A stretch of DNA of 42,425 nucleotides from positions 1 to 42,425 of IMG/VR virus record IMGVR_UViG_3300036418_000012. One strand, written 5' to 3'. The position numbers and the translations under genes are program-made. This DNA comes from a virus. Positions 34,772 to 41,197 of this stretch are shown here, one piece after another. The number at the start of each line of letters is the position of its first letter. The stretch's first letter is position 1. The notes beneath the pieces are model-generated. The model did no database searches and was not told the origin of the DNA. It saw only the letters and a program-made list of their open reading frames with translations.

Positions 34772-35025
34772 TGGAAGTACCGACTCACATCGTCTGCGAC
34801 GTGTGCGGCCTCGCCAAGGGAGAGACCAATCACTGGCTGCAGTCCATCACGCTTCCCCCAACCGCGGAAGCGCCTGGCGTCGAGGGCATAGCATTCGCAC
34901 CGATCGATACGCCGGTCAACGATCCGGACATCAAGAAAGAACACATCTGCGGCCAGGGCTGCGCGCACAAGCGGCTGTCCCAATGGCTCGACGATCTCAC
35001 AGCAGTGGAAAGGCAAACAGCATGA
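34771..35025 (+). CDS. Small Cys-rich early protein
   Basis: A GTG overlaps the previous TAG; the ribosome-binding site AAGAAAGGCGG lies before it. The 84-residue product has HIVCDVCGLAKGETNHWL and a later HICGQGCAHKRLSQWLDDL, so four cysteines that could bind zinc. It overlaps the next start by 4 bp. Function unknown. Confidence 0.7.
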   Translation: MEVPTHIVCDVCGLAKGETNHWLQSITLPPTAEAPGVEGIAFAPIDTPVNDPDIKKEHICGQGCAHKRLSQWLDDLTAVERQTA

Positions 35026-35591
35026 GCGCAACATCCTTAGCACAGCCAGAGACGGCGGAAATATCACCCTGTTTCGATCCAGGGCTCGGCCCGGTTCCGA
35101 CGCGCCCCACACCTGAGCAGATCGACGAGCTGGCGCGCAAGCACGTAAAGGCGCAACTCGATAAGATCGCCGCCACCCAAGCCTTCGATGCTGTCGCTTC
35201 CGAAGTTGCAGACATGGTCCAGGCCTGGGGCATCGTGCCGGCCGGAGCCGAGAAGTCGCGCCGGCTTAATGGACGCCTTGCCGTTCTTACGGTAACGAAG
35301 TCCGACACAATCACAGTCAATGCCGAGCGTGTCGAAACGCTCAAAGACATGCTTGAAGCCAATGATCACGCGGACCTGTTTCCGAAGCTGTTCGCAGTGC
35401 AGACCAAGTACGAGATCGTCGAGGGCGCCGAATCCGTGCTGAAGGCTATCGAAGTCGGCAAACGCCTCTCTGAAAAGGTTCTGAACTTCTTTGGCCGCTG
35501 CATCACCGTGAAGGCCAAGAAGCCCAGCGTCAAAGTCGAAATCGCCAACCCAGACAAGTCTGCCAAGAAGGCGCGGAAGGCCAAGAAGTAA
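35022..35591 (+). CDS. Early protein in the Gam position
   Basis: The start at 35022 (MSATSLAQPETAEISPCFDP) gives 189 residues; the open frame reaches much further upstream but overlaps genes in other frames. The middle is helical and charged (RKHVKAQLDKIAATQAFDAV). Then come SRRLNGRLAVLTVTKSDTIT and a Lys-rich C-terminus (AKKARKAKK). Mu and relatives encode the nuclease inhibitor Gam in this region after MuB. This protein has some of the general shape but I do not recognise a Gam signature, so the assignment is only positional. Confidence 0.6.
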   Translation: MSATSLAQPETAEISPCFDPGLGPVPTRPTPEQIDELARKHVKAQLDKIAATQAFDAVASEVADMVQAWGIVPAGAEKSRRLNGRLAVLTVTKSDTITVNAERVETLKDMLEANDHADLFPKLFAVQTKYEIVEGAESVLKAIEVGKRLSEKVLNFFGRCITVKAKKPSVKVEIANPDKSAKKARKAKK

Positions 35592-35598
35592 ACCACCA

Positions 35599-35622
35599 GG
35601 TGCGGACCAATCGGCTCGCACC
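35599..35622 (+). other. Hairpin in the gap before the winged-helix gene
   Basis: GGTGCG (35599-35604) pairs with CGCACC (35617-35622). This is one of few true gaps in the early operon; the ribosome-binding site TCGGAGGAATCACC follows 20 bp later. No T-tract, so it may be an mRNA processing or stability element. Confidence 0.4.
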
Positions 35623-35653
35623 GTAACCCAAGTCTCACTTCGGAGGAATCACC

Positions 35654-36184
35654 ATGATGAACCCCACCAAAACGTCCACAGAAAGCATTGAAGTGCGCTT
35701 GCTCCAGGCCCTGTTATCCCTCGAAACCCCGGTAAGCGCGCCAGTTCTCGCAGATCACATAGCGATGAGATCGCCGTACGTCGTCGAAGAGACCCTGAAT
35801 ATCCTCGCGAGTAAAGGCCATGTGACCAAACGCTATTTCTCACCTCAGCTTCCGCTATGGGCGATTAGCGGTGCCGGAAAGGTTTGGCTCACGGCGCTCG
35901 GCAAAGATATGCCCCGCCCGATGTCGGCAACGATCTGCCACGTCGAAGAACCCACGATCCCCAGCGTTGCTTACATCTGCCTCGACGAAGATGAGCTGGA
36001 CAATTGGTGGAACGGCCTCGACGTCGAAGCGAAGTCGGACGCGTTCATCGGCTACAGCCTTCGCGCCCAGGGTCAGGACGATTCACACGTCTATTGCCCA
36101 GGCCTCGATCTCGACGATTCGATTCCGGTCCGAGGCACGATCGGCTCCACTGACCAGGCCCCCAGCCAGGCGGTGCGGTCATGA
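35654..36184 (+). CDS. Winged-helix DNA-binding protein
   Basis: Preceded by CGGAGGAATCACC. The 176-residue protein starts MMNPTKTSTESIEVRLLQAL and has a winged-helix domain at about 10-75: LETPVSAPVLADHIAMRSPY, VVEETLNILASKGHVTKRYF, then a wing. The C-terminal half is acidic (DEDELDNWWNGLDVEAKSDA). It may regulate middle or late genes. The gene opens the second part of the early operon and overlaps the next start by 4 bp. Confidence 0.75.
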   Translation: MMNPTKTSTESIEVRLLQALLSLETPVSAPVLADHIAMRSPYVVEETLNILASKGHVTKRYFSPQLPLWAISGAGKVWLTALGKDMPRPMSATICHVEEPTIPSVAYICLDEDELDNWWNGLDVEAKSDAFIGYSLRAQGQDDSHVYCPGLDLDDSIPVRGTIGSTDQAPSQAVRS

Positions 36185-36366
36185 CCGGCGGCGCGCGCTG
36201 CATCGACTGCGGTGAGCTGCTCGACGTTTGGAATACCTGCCCACAGGTTCCTTCCGACGTCGCCGCAACCGGTTCCTCAATGCATACGCCTCTTTATTGT
36301 GGGCAATCACCGGCCGGCCCCGCTCCCTCGGCCGAGCCGGAGCACGTTTCCGAACAGGCGGAGTAG
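36181..36366 (+). CDS. Very small Cys-containing protein
   Basis: The ATG overlaps the previous stop. The 61-residue product begins MTGGARCIDCGELLDVWNTC and carries CxxC plus two more Cys (about 20 and 40), a possible zinc-binding fold. The rest is Pro/Ser/Ala-rich. Function unknown. It ends just before the coiled-coil protein gene. Confidence 0.6.
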   Translation: MTGGARCIDCGELLDVWNTCPQVPSDVAATGSSMHTPLYCGQSPAGPAPSAEPEHVSEQAE

Positions 36367-36368
36367 AG

Positions 36369-36665
36369 ATGCCCAAAGCAAAGACATTGCCGCCTGGCCT
36401 GATTGACGCGATCGCCAACGCGAAGCGCCTGACGCGCGAGTTGCAGCAGCTGCAGCACGATTGCGAACTGGCGCTCACGACCGGTACCGATGCCAATCTC
36501 GAAATGATGCGAGAGCGTGCCTCCATGATCCGCAGCCAGAGCTGGGCTGTCCAGGACCTGGTGAGGAAGATCAATGACTCTATCGACGAACTAATTGAGG
36601 CAAAGAAGGCGGCCGAATCGACTGGACGTCGTCCGATCCTAACGCTTTCGAATGGAGGCCGCTGA
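36369..36665 (+). CDS. Coiled-coil early protein
   Basis: The start at 36369 (MPKAKTLPPGLIDAIANAKR) is preceded by GGCGGAGTAG. The 98-residue product is mostly helical: LTRELQQLQHDCELALTTGT, then RERASMIRSQSWAVQDLVRK. No catalytic motif is seen. The frame is open upstream but overlaps the previous gene. Function unknown. Confidence 0.65.
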   Translation: MPKAKTLPPGLIDAIANAKRLTRELQQLQHDCELALTTGTDANLEMMRERASMIRSQSWAVQDLVRKINDSIDELIEAKKAAESTGRRPILTLSNGGR

Positions 36666-37013
36666 TTGAAACCTCTTGCGGAGACCTCCATGCCGGCACA
36701 TCGCCTTATCGATATCACCTGGGATGGTGAACGCGAGGCGCTCCAGCGGCTGCTCAACTCGTCTTTCTGCGGACTCTGCAACAAGCTTGCGCTCCGCTCT
36801 GAGACCGATGCGCGCAGCTATATAGGTCTTCTGCTTGCCAATCCACGTCGCCGGCCGCATGCCGACGAATTTGCCCTGACACCGTTCCCGTGTCCGCATG
36901 TTAAGGACACCTGGCACATAGGCCGCAACTTCCAAACCGCCCGACTCGTGAAAGGGGCAAACTATGACCGAGCAAAAGATCAAGGTGGATGCGTTGCTGG
37001 CGACGACCTATAA
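36666..37013 (+). CDS. Early protein of unknown function
   Basis: A TTG directly after the preceding TGA has GGAGG seven bases before it; an ATG eight codons later (36690, also with GGAG) is the alternative. The 115-residue product includes SSFCGLCNKLALRSETDARS and later FPCPHVKDTWH, possibly a zinc-binding pair. The last 50 bp overlap the next gene. No family is recognised. Confidence 0.55.
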   Translation: MKPLAETSMPAHRLIDITWDGEREALQRLLNSSFCGLCNKLALRSETDARSYIGLLLANPRRRPHADEFALTPFPCPHVKDTWHIGRNFQTARLVKGANYDRAKDQGGCVAGDDL

Positions 37014-37209
37014 CCGTCTGCTGCATGCTGGCGAAACCGTCAACCGCATGCGACAGCTCAACCAAGTCAATGACGAAATTGCTTACTGGCAGACGGCGAT
37101 CCAGTTGGCCGAACACATGATGGTTGCCGGACATGCCATCGCCGAGACGCACCGCATTTTGCTGGCCGGCCAGGGAATCCTGCCCAAGGAGGAAGAGTGG
37201 ATTCAATAA
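36964..37209 (+). CDS. Helical early protein
   Basis: The ATG has GAAAGGGGCAAACT upstream. The 81-residue product is mostly alpha helix (RLLHAGETVNRMRQLNQVND, then AIQLAEHMMVAGHAIAETHR). It overlaps its neighbours at both ends (50 bp upstream, 13 bp downstream). Function unknown. Confidence 0.6.
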   Translation: MTEQKIKVDALLATTYNRLLHAGETVNRMRQLNQVNDEIAYWQTAIQLAEHMMVAGHAIAETHRILLAGQGILPKEEEWIQ

Positions 37210-37661
37210 TCACCCAACCTATGCTGTTTCCCGAATCGCCCGAAGCGCAGATCGCGCGGCTCGACAGTGAGATTCTCAATCTCCTGCTCGGTCACAGCGG
37301 TGGCCCGCTCGGGCTGCCCATGGCCGATGACGAAAAGAAAGTGTTGCGCACCATACGCTATGCCCGCGGCCTGGCCAACGCCATCACCATCGCCGAGATC
37401 CGCGAGAAGACAGACTATGACGTGCGCGTCGTTAAGAAGTGCGTTCGCGCCTTGCGGATGAACTATCGCTTGCCGATCGGCAGCTCGAAGCACGGCACCG
37501 ATGGCGGCTACTTCCTGATGATCACCGGTGAAGACCGGGCCATATGGGTCAAGGACGTTCTAGACCAGGTGCGTGCGGAGCTGGCAGTACTGCACGCCGC
37601 CGCCGGCCAGCAGGCCACGCTGGAGTTGCTTGGACAGTTACAGATTGAGGTGCGCTCATGA
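37197..37661 (+). CDS. Winged-helix-like early protein
   Basis: A GTG start has AAGGAGGAAGA upstream. The 154-residue protein contains a helix-turn-helix at about 45-100 (EKKVLRTIRYARGLANAITI, AEIREKTDYDVRVVKKCVRA) with a following beta wing (YRLPIGSSKHGTDGGYFLM), typical of winged-helix proteins. Similar proteins occur in other phages and prophages. It may be a transcription regulator. Overlaps the next gene by 4 bp. Confidence 0.7.
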   Translation: MDSIITQPMLFPESPEAQIARLDSEILNLLLGHSGGPLGLPMADDEKKVLRTIRYARGLANAITIAEIREKTDYDVRVVKKCVRALRMNYRLPIGSSKHGTDGGYFLMITGEDRAIWVKDVLDQVRAELAVLHAAAGQQATLELLGQLQIEVRS

Positions 37662-38089
37662 GACCGAAGAAACGAATTATGCTGATCGACTCCGACCAGG
37701 ACCGCCTGGGTGTGCGCCGATTCCAGATGGAGACGTGGGGCTTCGCGGTGAACTCGGCTTCGACCGCCGCAGATGCGCGCGACCTGGGCGCGGTGTGTGA
37801 ACCCGATTTGATTGTCGGCGTGTGGAAGTTCACCGGTGGCGACCTGGTCGCGCTGCTCAAAGATCTGAAGTCGCAGTGGCCGCACATCCCATCATTGTTG
37901 GTGGCCGAGCAGCTCGCGGCCATGCCGGAAGTCGCGATTGCAGACACTGTGCTGATCAAGAATCAGTGCCAGCCGGAAGCTATGCGCGAACGCCTCAAGA
38001 TCATGTCGGCGCGCAAGCGTGGACCGCGCAAAGCTATTCCAGCAACCATCGATCACATGATGGACCTCGCCGGGCGGAGGATCGCGTGA
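37658..38089 (+). CDS. Receiver-like (CheY-fold) protein lacking the phosphoacceptor
   Basis: This 143-residue protein starts MRPKKRIMLIDSDQDRLGVR and follows the pattern of a response regulator receiver domain. Acidic residues D11 and D13 match the metal-binding pair, beta3 is at PDLIVGVWKF (49-58), and K101 (VLIKNQ) matches the conserved Lys. Where the phosphorylated Asp should be (PDLIVxD) the residues are Gly54-Val55, so phosphorylation is not expected. The C-terminus is basic (MSARKRGPRKAIPATI). It may act as a protein-interaction module or decoy for host two-component signalling. It is coupled by overlaps on both sides. Confidence 0.7.
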   Translation: MRPKKRIMLIDSDQDRLGVRRFQMETWGFAVNSASTAADARDLGAVCEPDLIVGVWKFTGGDLVALLKDLKSQWPHIPSLLVAEQLAAMPEVAIADTVLIKNQCQPEAMRERLKIMSARKRGPRKAIPATIDHMMDLAGRRIA

Positions 38090-38496
38090 GCAAGGCAATT
38101 CGAGCGAAACAGCGCTACCTGCGCGAAGAGAATCGGAAATACGGCATCCACATGGAGCGCGTTTCTGTCGATGCTTATCCCTATGAGGGTATCCGGCCTG
38201 TTGCTGTATTCCGATCACGTTCTTTTCTCGCGCAAGTATTCGAAGAACAGGACGGCGCGGTGCGCATCAGCATCATGCGCACCATGGTTGACGAAGACGG
38301 CGAATGGTTGGAGGGCATCTCATGGAACTCTCTGATTGCCATCAAGAATGAGTGCGGGTTCAGCGCTCACTGGGCTGTCGAGATCTTCCCGCCGGCTGAT
38401 GAGATCGTCGACGTCGCGAACATGCGGCACTTATTCGTGTTGCCGGAGGCACCTGCTTTTGCCTGGCGAAAGTCGGGACTTCGGAGGATCGCATGA
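38086..38496 (+). CDS. Conserved phage protein of unknown function
   Basis: A GTG overlaps the previous stop, with GGCGGAGGATC upstream; the frame extends further 5' but overlaps the receiver-like gene. The 136-residue product contains WNSLIAIKNECGFSAHWAVE, IFPPADEIVDVANMRHLFVL and ends RKSGLRRIA. The motif around WAVExxPPxxExVxVANMRHL is familiar from proteins in many phages and prophages, but its function is unknown. No signal or TM. Confidence 0.7.
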   Translation: MSKAIRAKQRYLREENRKYGIHMERVSVDAYPYEGIRPVAVFRSRSFLAQVFEEQDGAVRISIMRTMVDEDGEWLEGISWNSLIAIKNECGFSAHWAVEIFPPADEIVDVANMRHLFVLPEAPAFAWRKSGLRRIA

Positions 38497-38723
38497 CACC
38501 CTATGACCTGGCCATGCAGCAGTTCCGCATCGCGTACCTGGTGCGCGCCGTGATCGCAGCCGGCGGCAATGAATGCGCGGCCGCGCGGGCGATCGGCGTG
38601 CACCGCAACACCATCTCGCGCGCAATCGTCGCCGGCGGATACACGCGCCGCCGCATCAAGAAGCTCGTCGAGCATCACCGCGCTGTCTGCGCAGGCAAAG
38701 TTCCGCCTAAGGGTGAAGCATGA
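38493..38723 (+). CDS. Fis-like HTH protein
   Basis: This 76-residue protein starts in an ATGA overlap. It contains a Fis-type helix-turn-helix, ECAAARAIGVHRNTISRAIV at about 27-46, with a basic flank (GGYTRRRIKKLVEHHR). Proteins of this type act as small transcription regulators. In Mu, middle and late activation is by Mor and C; this could have a comparable function, but that is a guess. Confidence 0.7.
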   Translation: MTPYDLAMQQFRIAYLVRAVIAAGGNECAAARAIGVHRNTISRAIVAGGYTRRRIKKLVEHHRAVCAGKVPPKGEA

Positions 38724-39070
38724 ATCAGCTTCCGCAATCTCTCTATCGTCTCGTGATGGACCTACCTCCTATGGAGACGTGTGAGGCATGCGGAAGTCTT
38801 GCGCATGGCAGATGCAATAACAACAAACAAGAGGGGCAGAGAGTTGACAGTGAACACGGCGGAGCCCACGTATCACAGGCAGTGCCAGTATCCAGGATGC
38901 AGTCAATCGGCAGATGGTCAGAAGCGATTTTGCAGCGACAGACATCGGGCGTTGGATTGGAAGAGTCGCCATATAAAGGCCACGCCGGAGATTTGTCCGC
39001 ACTGCGGAGGGAATCTCAAAAGGAAGCCAGGAAGGCCGCTTCGCAACAAATGATGGACTTGCGCAGCTGA
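38720..39070 (+). CDS. Small Cys-containing protein, overlapping frames
   Basis: The ATG overlaps the previous stop. The first 42 residues (MNQLPQSLYRLVMDLPPMET, then CEACGSLAHGRCNNNK) look like a genuine small zinc-binding protein, but the rest of the 116-residue frame runs antagonistically through a zinc-finger gene in another frame (38781-39053). The C-terminal half is therefore probably not real, or the two are joined by frameshift. Start well supported, end doubtful. Confidence 0.4.
   Translation: MNQLPQSLYRLVMDLPPMETCEACGSLAHGRCNNNKQEGQRVDSEHGGAHVSQAVPVSRMQSIGRWSEAILQRQTSGVGLEESPYKGHAGDLSALRRESQKEARKAASQQMMDLRS
38781..39053 (+). CDS. Zinc-finger protein
   Basis: The 90-residue frame ends with a convincing zinc module: YHRQCQYPGCSQSADGQKRF, then CSDRHRALDWKSRHIKA and ICPHCGGNLKRKPGRP. 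The start is uncertain: an ATG at 38781, or a GTG at 38850 preceded by GAGGGGCAGAG, giving 67 residues. The N-terminal part overlaps the gene in the other frame at 38720. Zinc proteins with this CxxxxC...CS-x-RHR pattern are common in phages and may bind DNA. Confidence 0.65.
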   Translation: MRHAEVLRMADAITTNKRGRELTVNTAEPTYHRQCQYPGCSQSADGQKRFCSDRHRALDWKSRHIKATPEICPHCGGNLKRKPGRPLRNK

Positions 39071-39091
39071 TTTCGTCAGAGGAGCGAACAA

Positions 39092-39250
39092 ATGGATGAG
39101 CTTGTGGCAAAGATACTCGATTGGATGAATAAGAACCCCAATCAGAACGTGCTCATTCATGTGAAGACCAGTTTCGAACAGGCGTGGTACGAAGATCAGT
39201 TTCGCGCCGCGAACGCAAATCTGGCTTACATCTTTTACGCGGTGCTTTAG
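39092..39250 (+). CDS. 52-residue acidic-helical protein
   Basis: AGAGGAGCGAACAA precedes the ATG. The product, MDELVAKILDWMNKNPNQNV followed by LIHVKTSFEQAWYEDQFRAA and ending AYIFYAVL, is 52 residues, with a short predicted helix at both ends. It is flanked by the hairpin-containing spacers. Function unknown. Confidence 0.65.
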   Translation: MDELVAKILDWMNKNPNQNVLIHVKTSFEQAWYEDQFRAANANLAYIFYAVL

Positions 39251-39264
39251 GGCATCGTCGCCGC

Positions 39265-39280
39265 TGGCACTGCGGTGCCA
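39265..39280 (+). other. UNCG-tetraloop hairpin before a small gene (copy A)
   Basis: TGGCAC-TGCG-GTGCCA forms a 6-bp stem with a UGCG loop closed by C-G. It lies between the stop at 39250 and the ribosome-binding site AAGGAAAGGGA before 39296. The spacer begins GGCATCGTCGCC just after the stop. Confidence 0.6.
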
Positions 39281-39295
39281 AGGAAAGGGAACGAT

Positions 39296-39499
39296 ATGGC
39301 TGTTTTGAAGGGATATTGTGAACACGGCGTTTTGCAAGCGGCTCTCATGGAAGAACACGCAGACCGAGATGAGATTGAAGAATTCGCTCATTCCTGGCGC
39401 GTGGAAAAGGCCGACTCCGTATCGATGGAAGGTGATCCATGCTCGAAGTGTCGTGAGCGATTTGAGAGCAATATGAGAATCATCGATGGTGTTTCGTAG
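39296..39499 (+). CDS. 67-residue early protein with CxxC
   Basis: The ATG at 39296 follows AGGAAAGGGAACGAT and the copy A hairpin. The product begins MAVLKGYCEHGVLQAALMEE and has an acidic middle. A CSKC motif at about 53-56 with Cys8 nearby could bind zinc. Function unknown. Confidence 0.6.
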   Translation: MAVLKGYCEHGVLQAALMEEHADRDEIEEFAHSWRVEKADSVSMEGDPCSKCRERFESNMRIIDGVS

Positions 39500-39528
39500 G
39501 CACCGTCGCGAATGCTTTAACAGCACTG

Positions 39529-39540
39529 GCGCTTCGGCGC
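39529..39540 (+). other. UNCG-tetraloop hairpin before a small gene (copy B)
   Basis: GCGC-TTCG-GCGC gives a 4-bp stem with a cUUCGg loop in the gap 39500-39553. The stop-proximal part begins GGCACCGTCGCG, very like copy A. The ribosome-binding site GAAAGGAAGC follows 2-4 bases after the stem. Confidence 0.6.
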
Positions 39541-39553
39541 ATGAAAGGAAGCT

Positions 39554-39847
39554 ATGAGTCATCTCGAATATCAGTGCGGACGATGTGGCAGTAGCATCAT
39601 GTTCAAAGACTGCCCGAACTGCGGCGGTGACGGCGTTACGAGCCATGACTGCGGCGAAGATTGTTGCTGCTGTGCCGATCCTGAAGACAACGTGGCCTGC
39701 GACATTTGCCAAGGTAGCGGAACGTTTCCGCTCTGCTTATCGTCGCGCGAATGGTGTGAGTCGCATCCGATGCCAGGCCGCGAAAAAGTCGCACGCAGCA
39801 CACCTGAAAGCTTCAAGGTACCTAGCCGTACGCGGCGCAAAGCTTAG
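39554..39847 (+). CDS. Cys-rich zinc-ribbon protein, DnaJ-type repeats
   Basis: This 97-residue protein has several CxxC motifs: CGRCG, CPNCGGDG, CGEDCCCCAD and CDICQGSG, near residues 8-60. The CxxCxGxG-like units (CPNCGGDGV, CDICQGSGT) resemble the DnaJ zinc-binding repeats. A basic tail (VPSRTRRKA) ends the protein. GAAAGGAAGCT lies before the ATG. Probably binds zinc and perhaps unfolded protein or nucleic acid. Confidence 0.7.
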   Translation: MSHLEYQCGRCGSSIMFKDCPNCGGDGVTSHDCGEDCCCCADPEDNVACDICQGSGTFPLCLSSREWCESHPMPGREKVARSTPESFKVPSRTRRKA

Positions 39848-39870
39848 GCAACACTGTGTAGGCGGAAACG

Positions 39871-39888
39871 CAGGCACTACGGTGCCTG
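39871..39888 (+). other. UNCG-tetraloop hairpin before a small gene (copy C)
   Basis: CAGGCAC-TACG-GTGCCTG is a perfect 7-bp stem with a UACG loop, in the gap 39848-39903. The ribosome-binding site AAAGAAAGGGA follows directly. The spacer starts GGCAACACTG after the TAG. Confidence 0.6.
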
Positions 39889-39903
39889 AAAGAAAGGGAT
39901 GAA

Positions 39904-40122
39904 ATGGCTTTAGAACACAACACAGGTCGCCCTGAAAGTGAGAACCCGGACGACTTCTCGAAGGAATACAAAACCGGGTGGAAGGATGGCTGGGATTCAA
40001 TCGAATCGCGGATCAAAACAGCTATCGAAACCTACGACGCGGAGATATTCGTCTGTGCTGACTGCGGGAAACTGGCTTACATGATTGACCCCGGAGACGG
40101 ATTAGTCACGCACATCGACTAG
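39904..40122 (+). CDS. Small acidic early protein with CxxC
   Basis: The ATG follows AGAAAGGGATGAA and copy C. The 72-residue product is acidic, with EYKTGWKDGWDSIESRIKTA and VCADCGKLAYMIDPGDGL, possibly half a zinc ribbon. Function unknown. The next gap (40123-40171) begins CACCGTAGC after the stop, like copies A and B, but shows no clear UNCG stem. Confidence 0.65.
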   Translation: MALEHNTGRPESENPDDFSKEYKTGWKDGWDSIESRIKTAIETYDAEIFVCADCGKLAYMIDPGDGLVTHID

Positions 40123-40171
40123 CACCGTAGCAAACGGGATTTAAGTATGGAATGACGAGAGGATCTAGATC

Positions 40172-40693
40172 ATGGGAAACTCGATAAGCAAAGGCCAGTT
40201 GAAGCGACTACAGGTTCTGTACGGCCAGCTCGCGCGTCATACCGACCAGGGCGCCGATCGCGCTGCGCGCTTGGCCTGGGCTTCCCAACTCGTCGGCCGC
40301 CAAATCGCGAGTTTCAGCGATCTCAACCAGGTAGACGCCAAAGGCCTTATTGACACGCTACAGGGGCAGCTCGGCATTAAAGAGACTGTGAGGCCGCGTA
40401 AGCGCCTCGATCGCGCCAGCGCCCAAAAGGCGGGCACGGAAGGGCGTCGTGGTAACGAGAGCAATGAGACCACGATTGCCGGGCCGGCCGAGTTTGCGCG
40501 CATCCGCTATGTCCTCGATCTACTAGGCTGGAATCAGACTCAGCTCGACGCCTGGCTACGCTCGTCGCGTTCTCCGCTCAAGAGCAAAGCTTCGCCTGCG
40601 ATCAGGACACTGGGCGATGCCAACCGCGTCTACTGGGCGCTCAAGGGCATGGCCACGGCGCAGGGCAAGTGGAAAGGGAAGGCCGCATCATGA
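40172..40693 (+). CDS. GemA/gp16-like regulatory protein
   Basis: This 173-residue protein begins MGNSISKGQLKRLQVLYGQL and continues LAWASQLVGRQIASFSDLNQ, the pattern of the Mu gp16/GemA family (DUF1018), in which the order KxQLxxLxVL and LxWAS-x-x-x-GR-x-I-x-SF is shared. The second half has a Lys/Arg-rich linker (RPRKRLDRASAQKAG) and a conserved helical block (IRYVLDLLGWNQTQLDAWLR). GAGAGGATCTAGATC precedes the ATG. In Mu, GemA modulates host gene expression and DNA topology. The match is by signature, so moderate. Confidence 0.65.
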   Translation: MGNSISKGQLKRLQVLYGQLARHTDQGADRAARLAWASQLVGRQIASFSDLNQVDAKGLIDTLQGQLGIKETVRPRKRLDRASAQKAGTEGRRGNESNETTIAGPAEFARIRYVLDLLGWNQTQLDAWLRSSRSPLKSKASPAIRTLGDANRVYWALKGMATAQGKWKGKAAS

Positions 40694-40938
40694 ACATCAC
40701 CAAAGATCAAAAGGTCGTTGTAGACAGGGTCAATGCAATCCTGTTGGACGCCGTGTCTGGCATTCTTAAGGCGCAGCTTCCGCATCTGGAAGCTGTCGGT
40801 TTGACGATCGAAGAATTCAAACTCGATCTCCTCGTTGCCCCAACCGAGACGCCCGCGCCGGTGGAGACCGATGAGGACTTCCTGCGGAAGCGCAGAATTA
40901 TGCCCGATCTCACGATCAGAGAAACGGAGCATCGGTAA
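40690..40938 (+). CDS. Small helical early protein
   Basis: The start at 40690 (MNITKDQKVVVDRVNAILLD) overlaps the GemA-like stop. The 82-residue product is amphipathic helix followed by an acidic stretch (PTETPAPVETDEDFLRKRRI). Nothing distinctive is recognised. Confidence 0.6.
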   Translation: MNITKDQKVVVDRVNAILLDAVSGILKAQLPHLEAVGLTIEEFKLDLLVAPTETPAPVETDEDFLRKRRIMPDLTIRETEHR

Positions 40939-40939
40939 G

Positions 40940-41197
40940 ATGGCGCGCGCGGGCTTTCGCATTCCCGATCAGCTTTTGCTGCCATGGAGCCCGAGGTATA
41001 CGATCTCGGCGTCTCATGCTGCACAGATGCTTGATTGCTCGATCGACACCATCTGCCGCATGATCGAGGCCGGCACACTGAAGGCTTATAAACTGAATCC
41101 GGATAAGCCCACCAGCCCCTGGCGCGTGAATTATGATTCAGTCATCGAACACATCGAGCGGATCCATCGGGAGAACGGCCTGGAAAAGAGGTTCTAA
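40940..41197 (+). CDS. Excisionase/MerR-like HTH protein
   Basis: The start at 40940 (MARAGFRIPDQLLLPWSPRY) gives 85 residues; the frame extends upstream through another gene. Residues about 22-65 form an HTH_17-like domain: TISASHAAQMLDCSIDTICR, MIEAGTLKAYKL, then PTSPWRVNYDSVIEHIERI. Such proteins bind DNA as excisionases or small regulators. Its place near the right end is compatible with a role at the end sites, but this is not shown. Confidence 0.75.
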   Translation: MARAGFRIPDQLLLPWSPRYTISASHAAQMLDCSIDTICRMIEAGTLKAYKLNPDKPTSPWRVNYDSVIEHIERIHRENGLEKRF

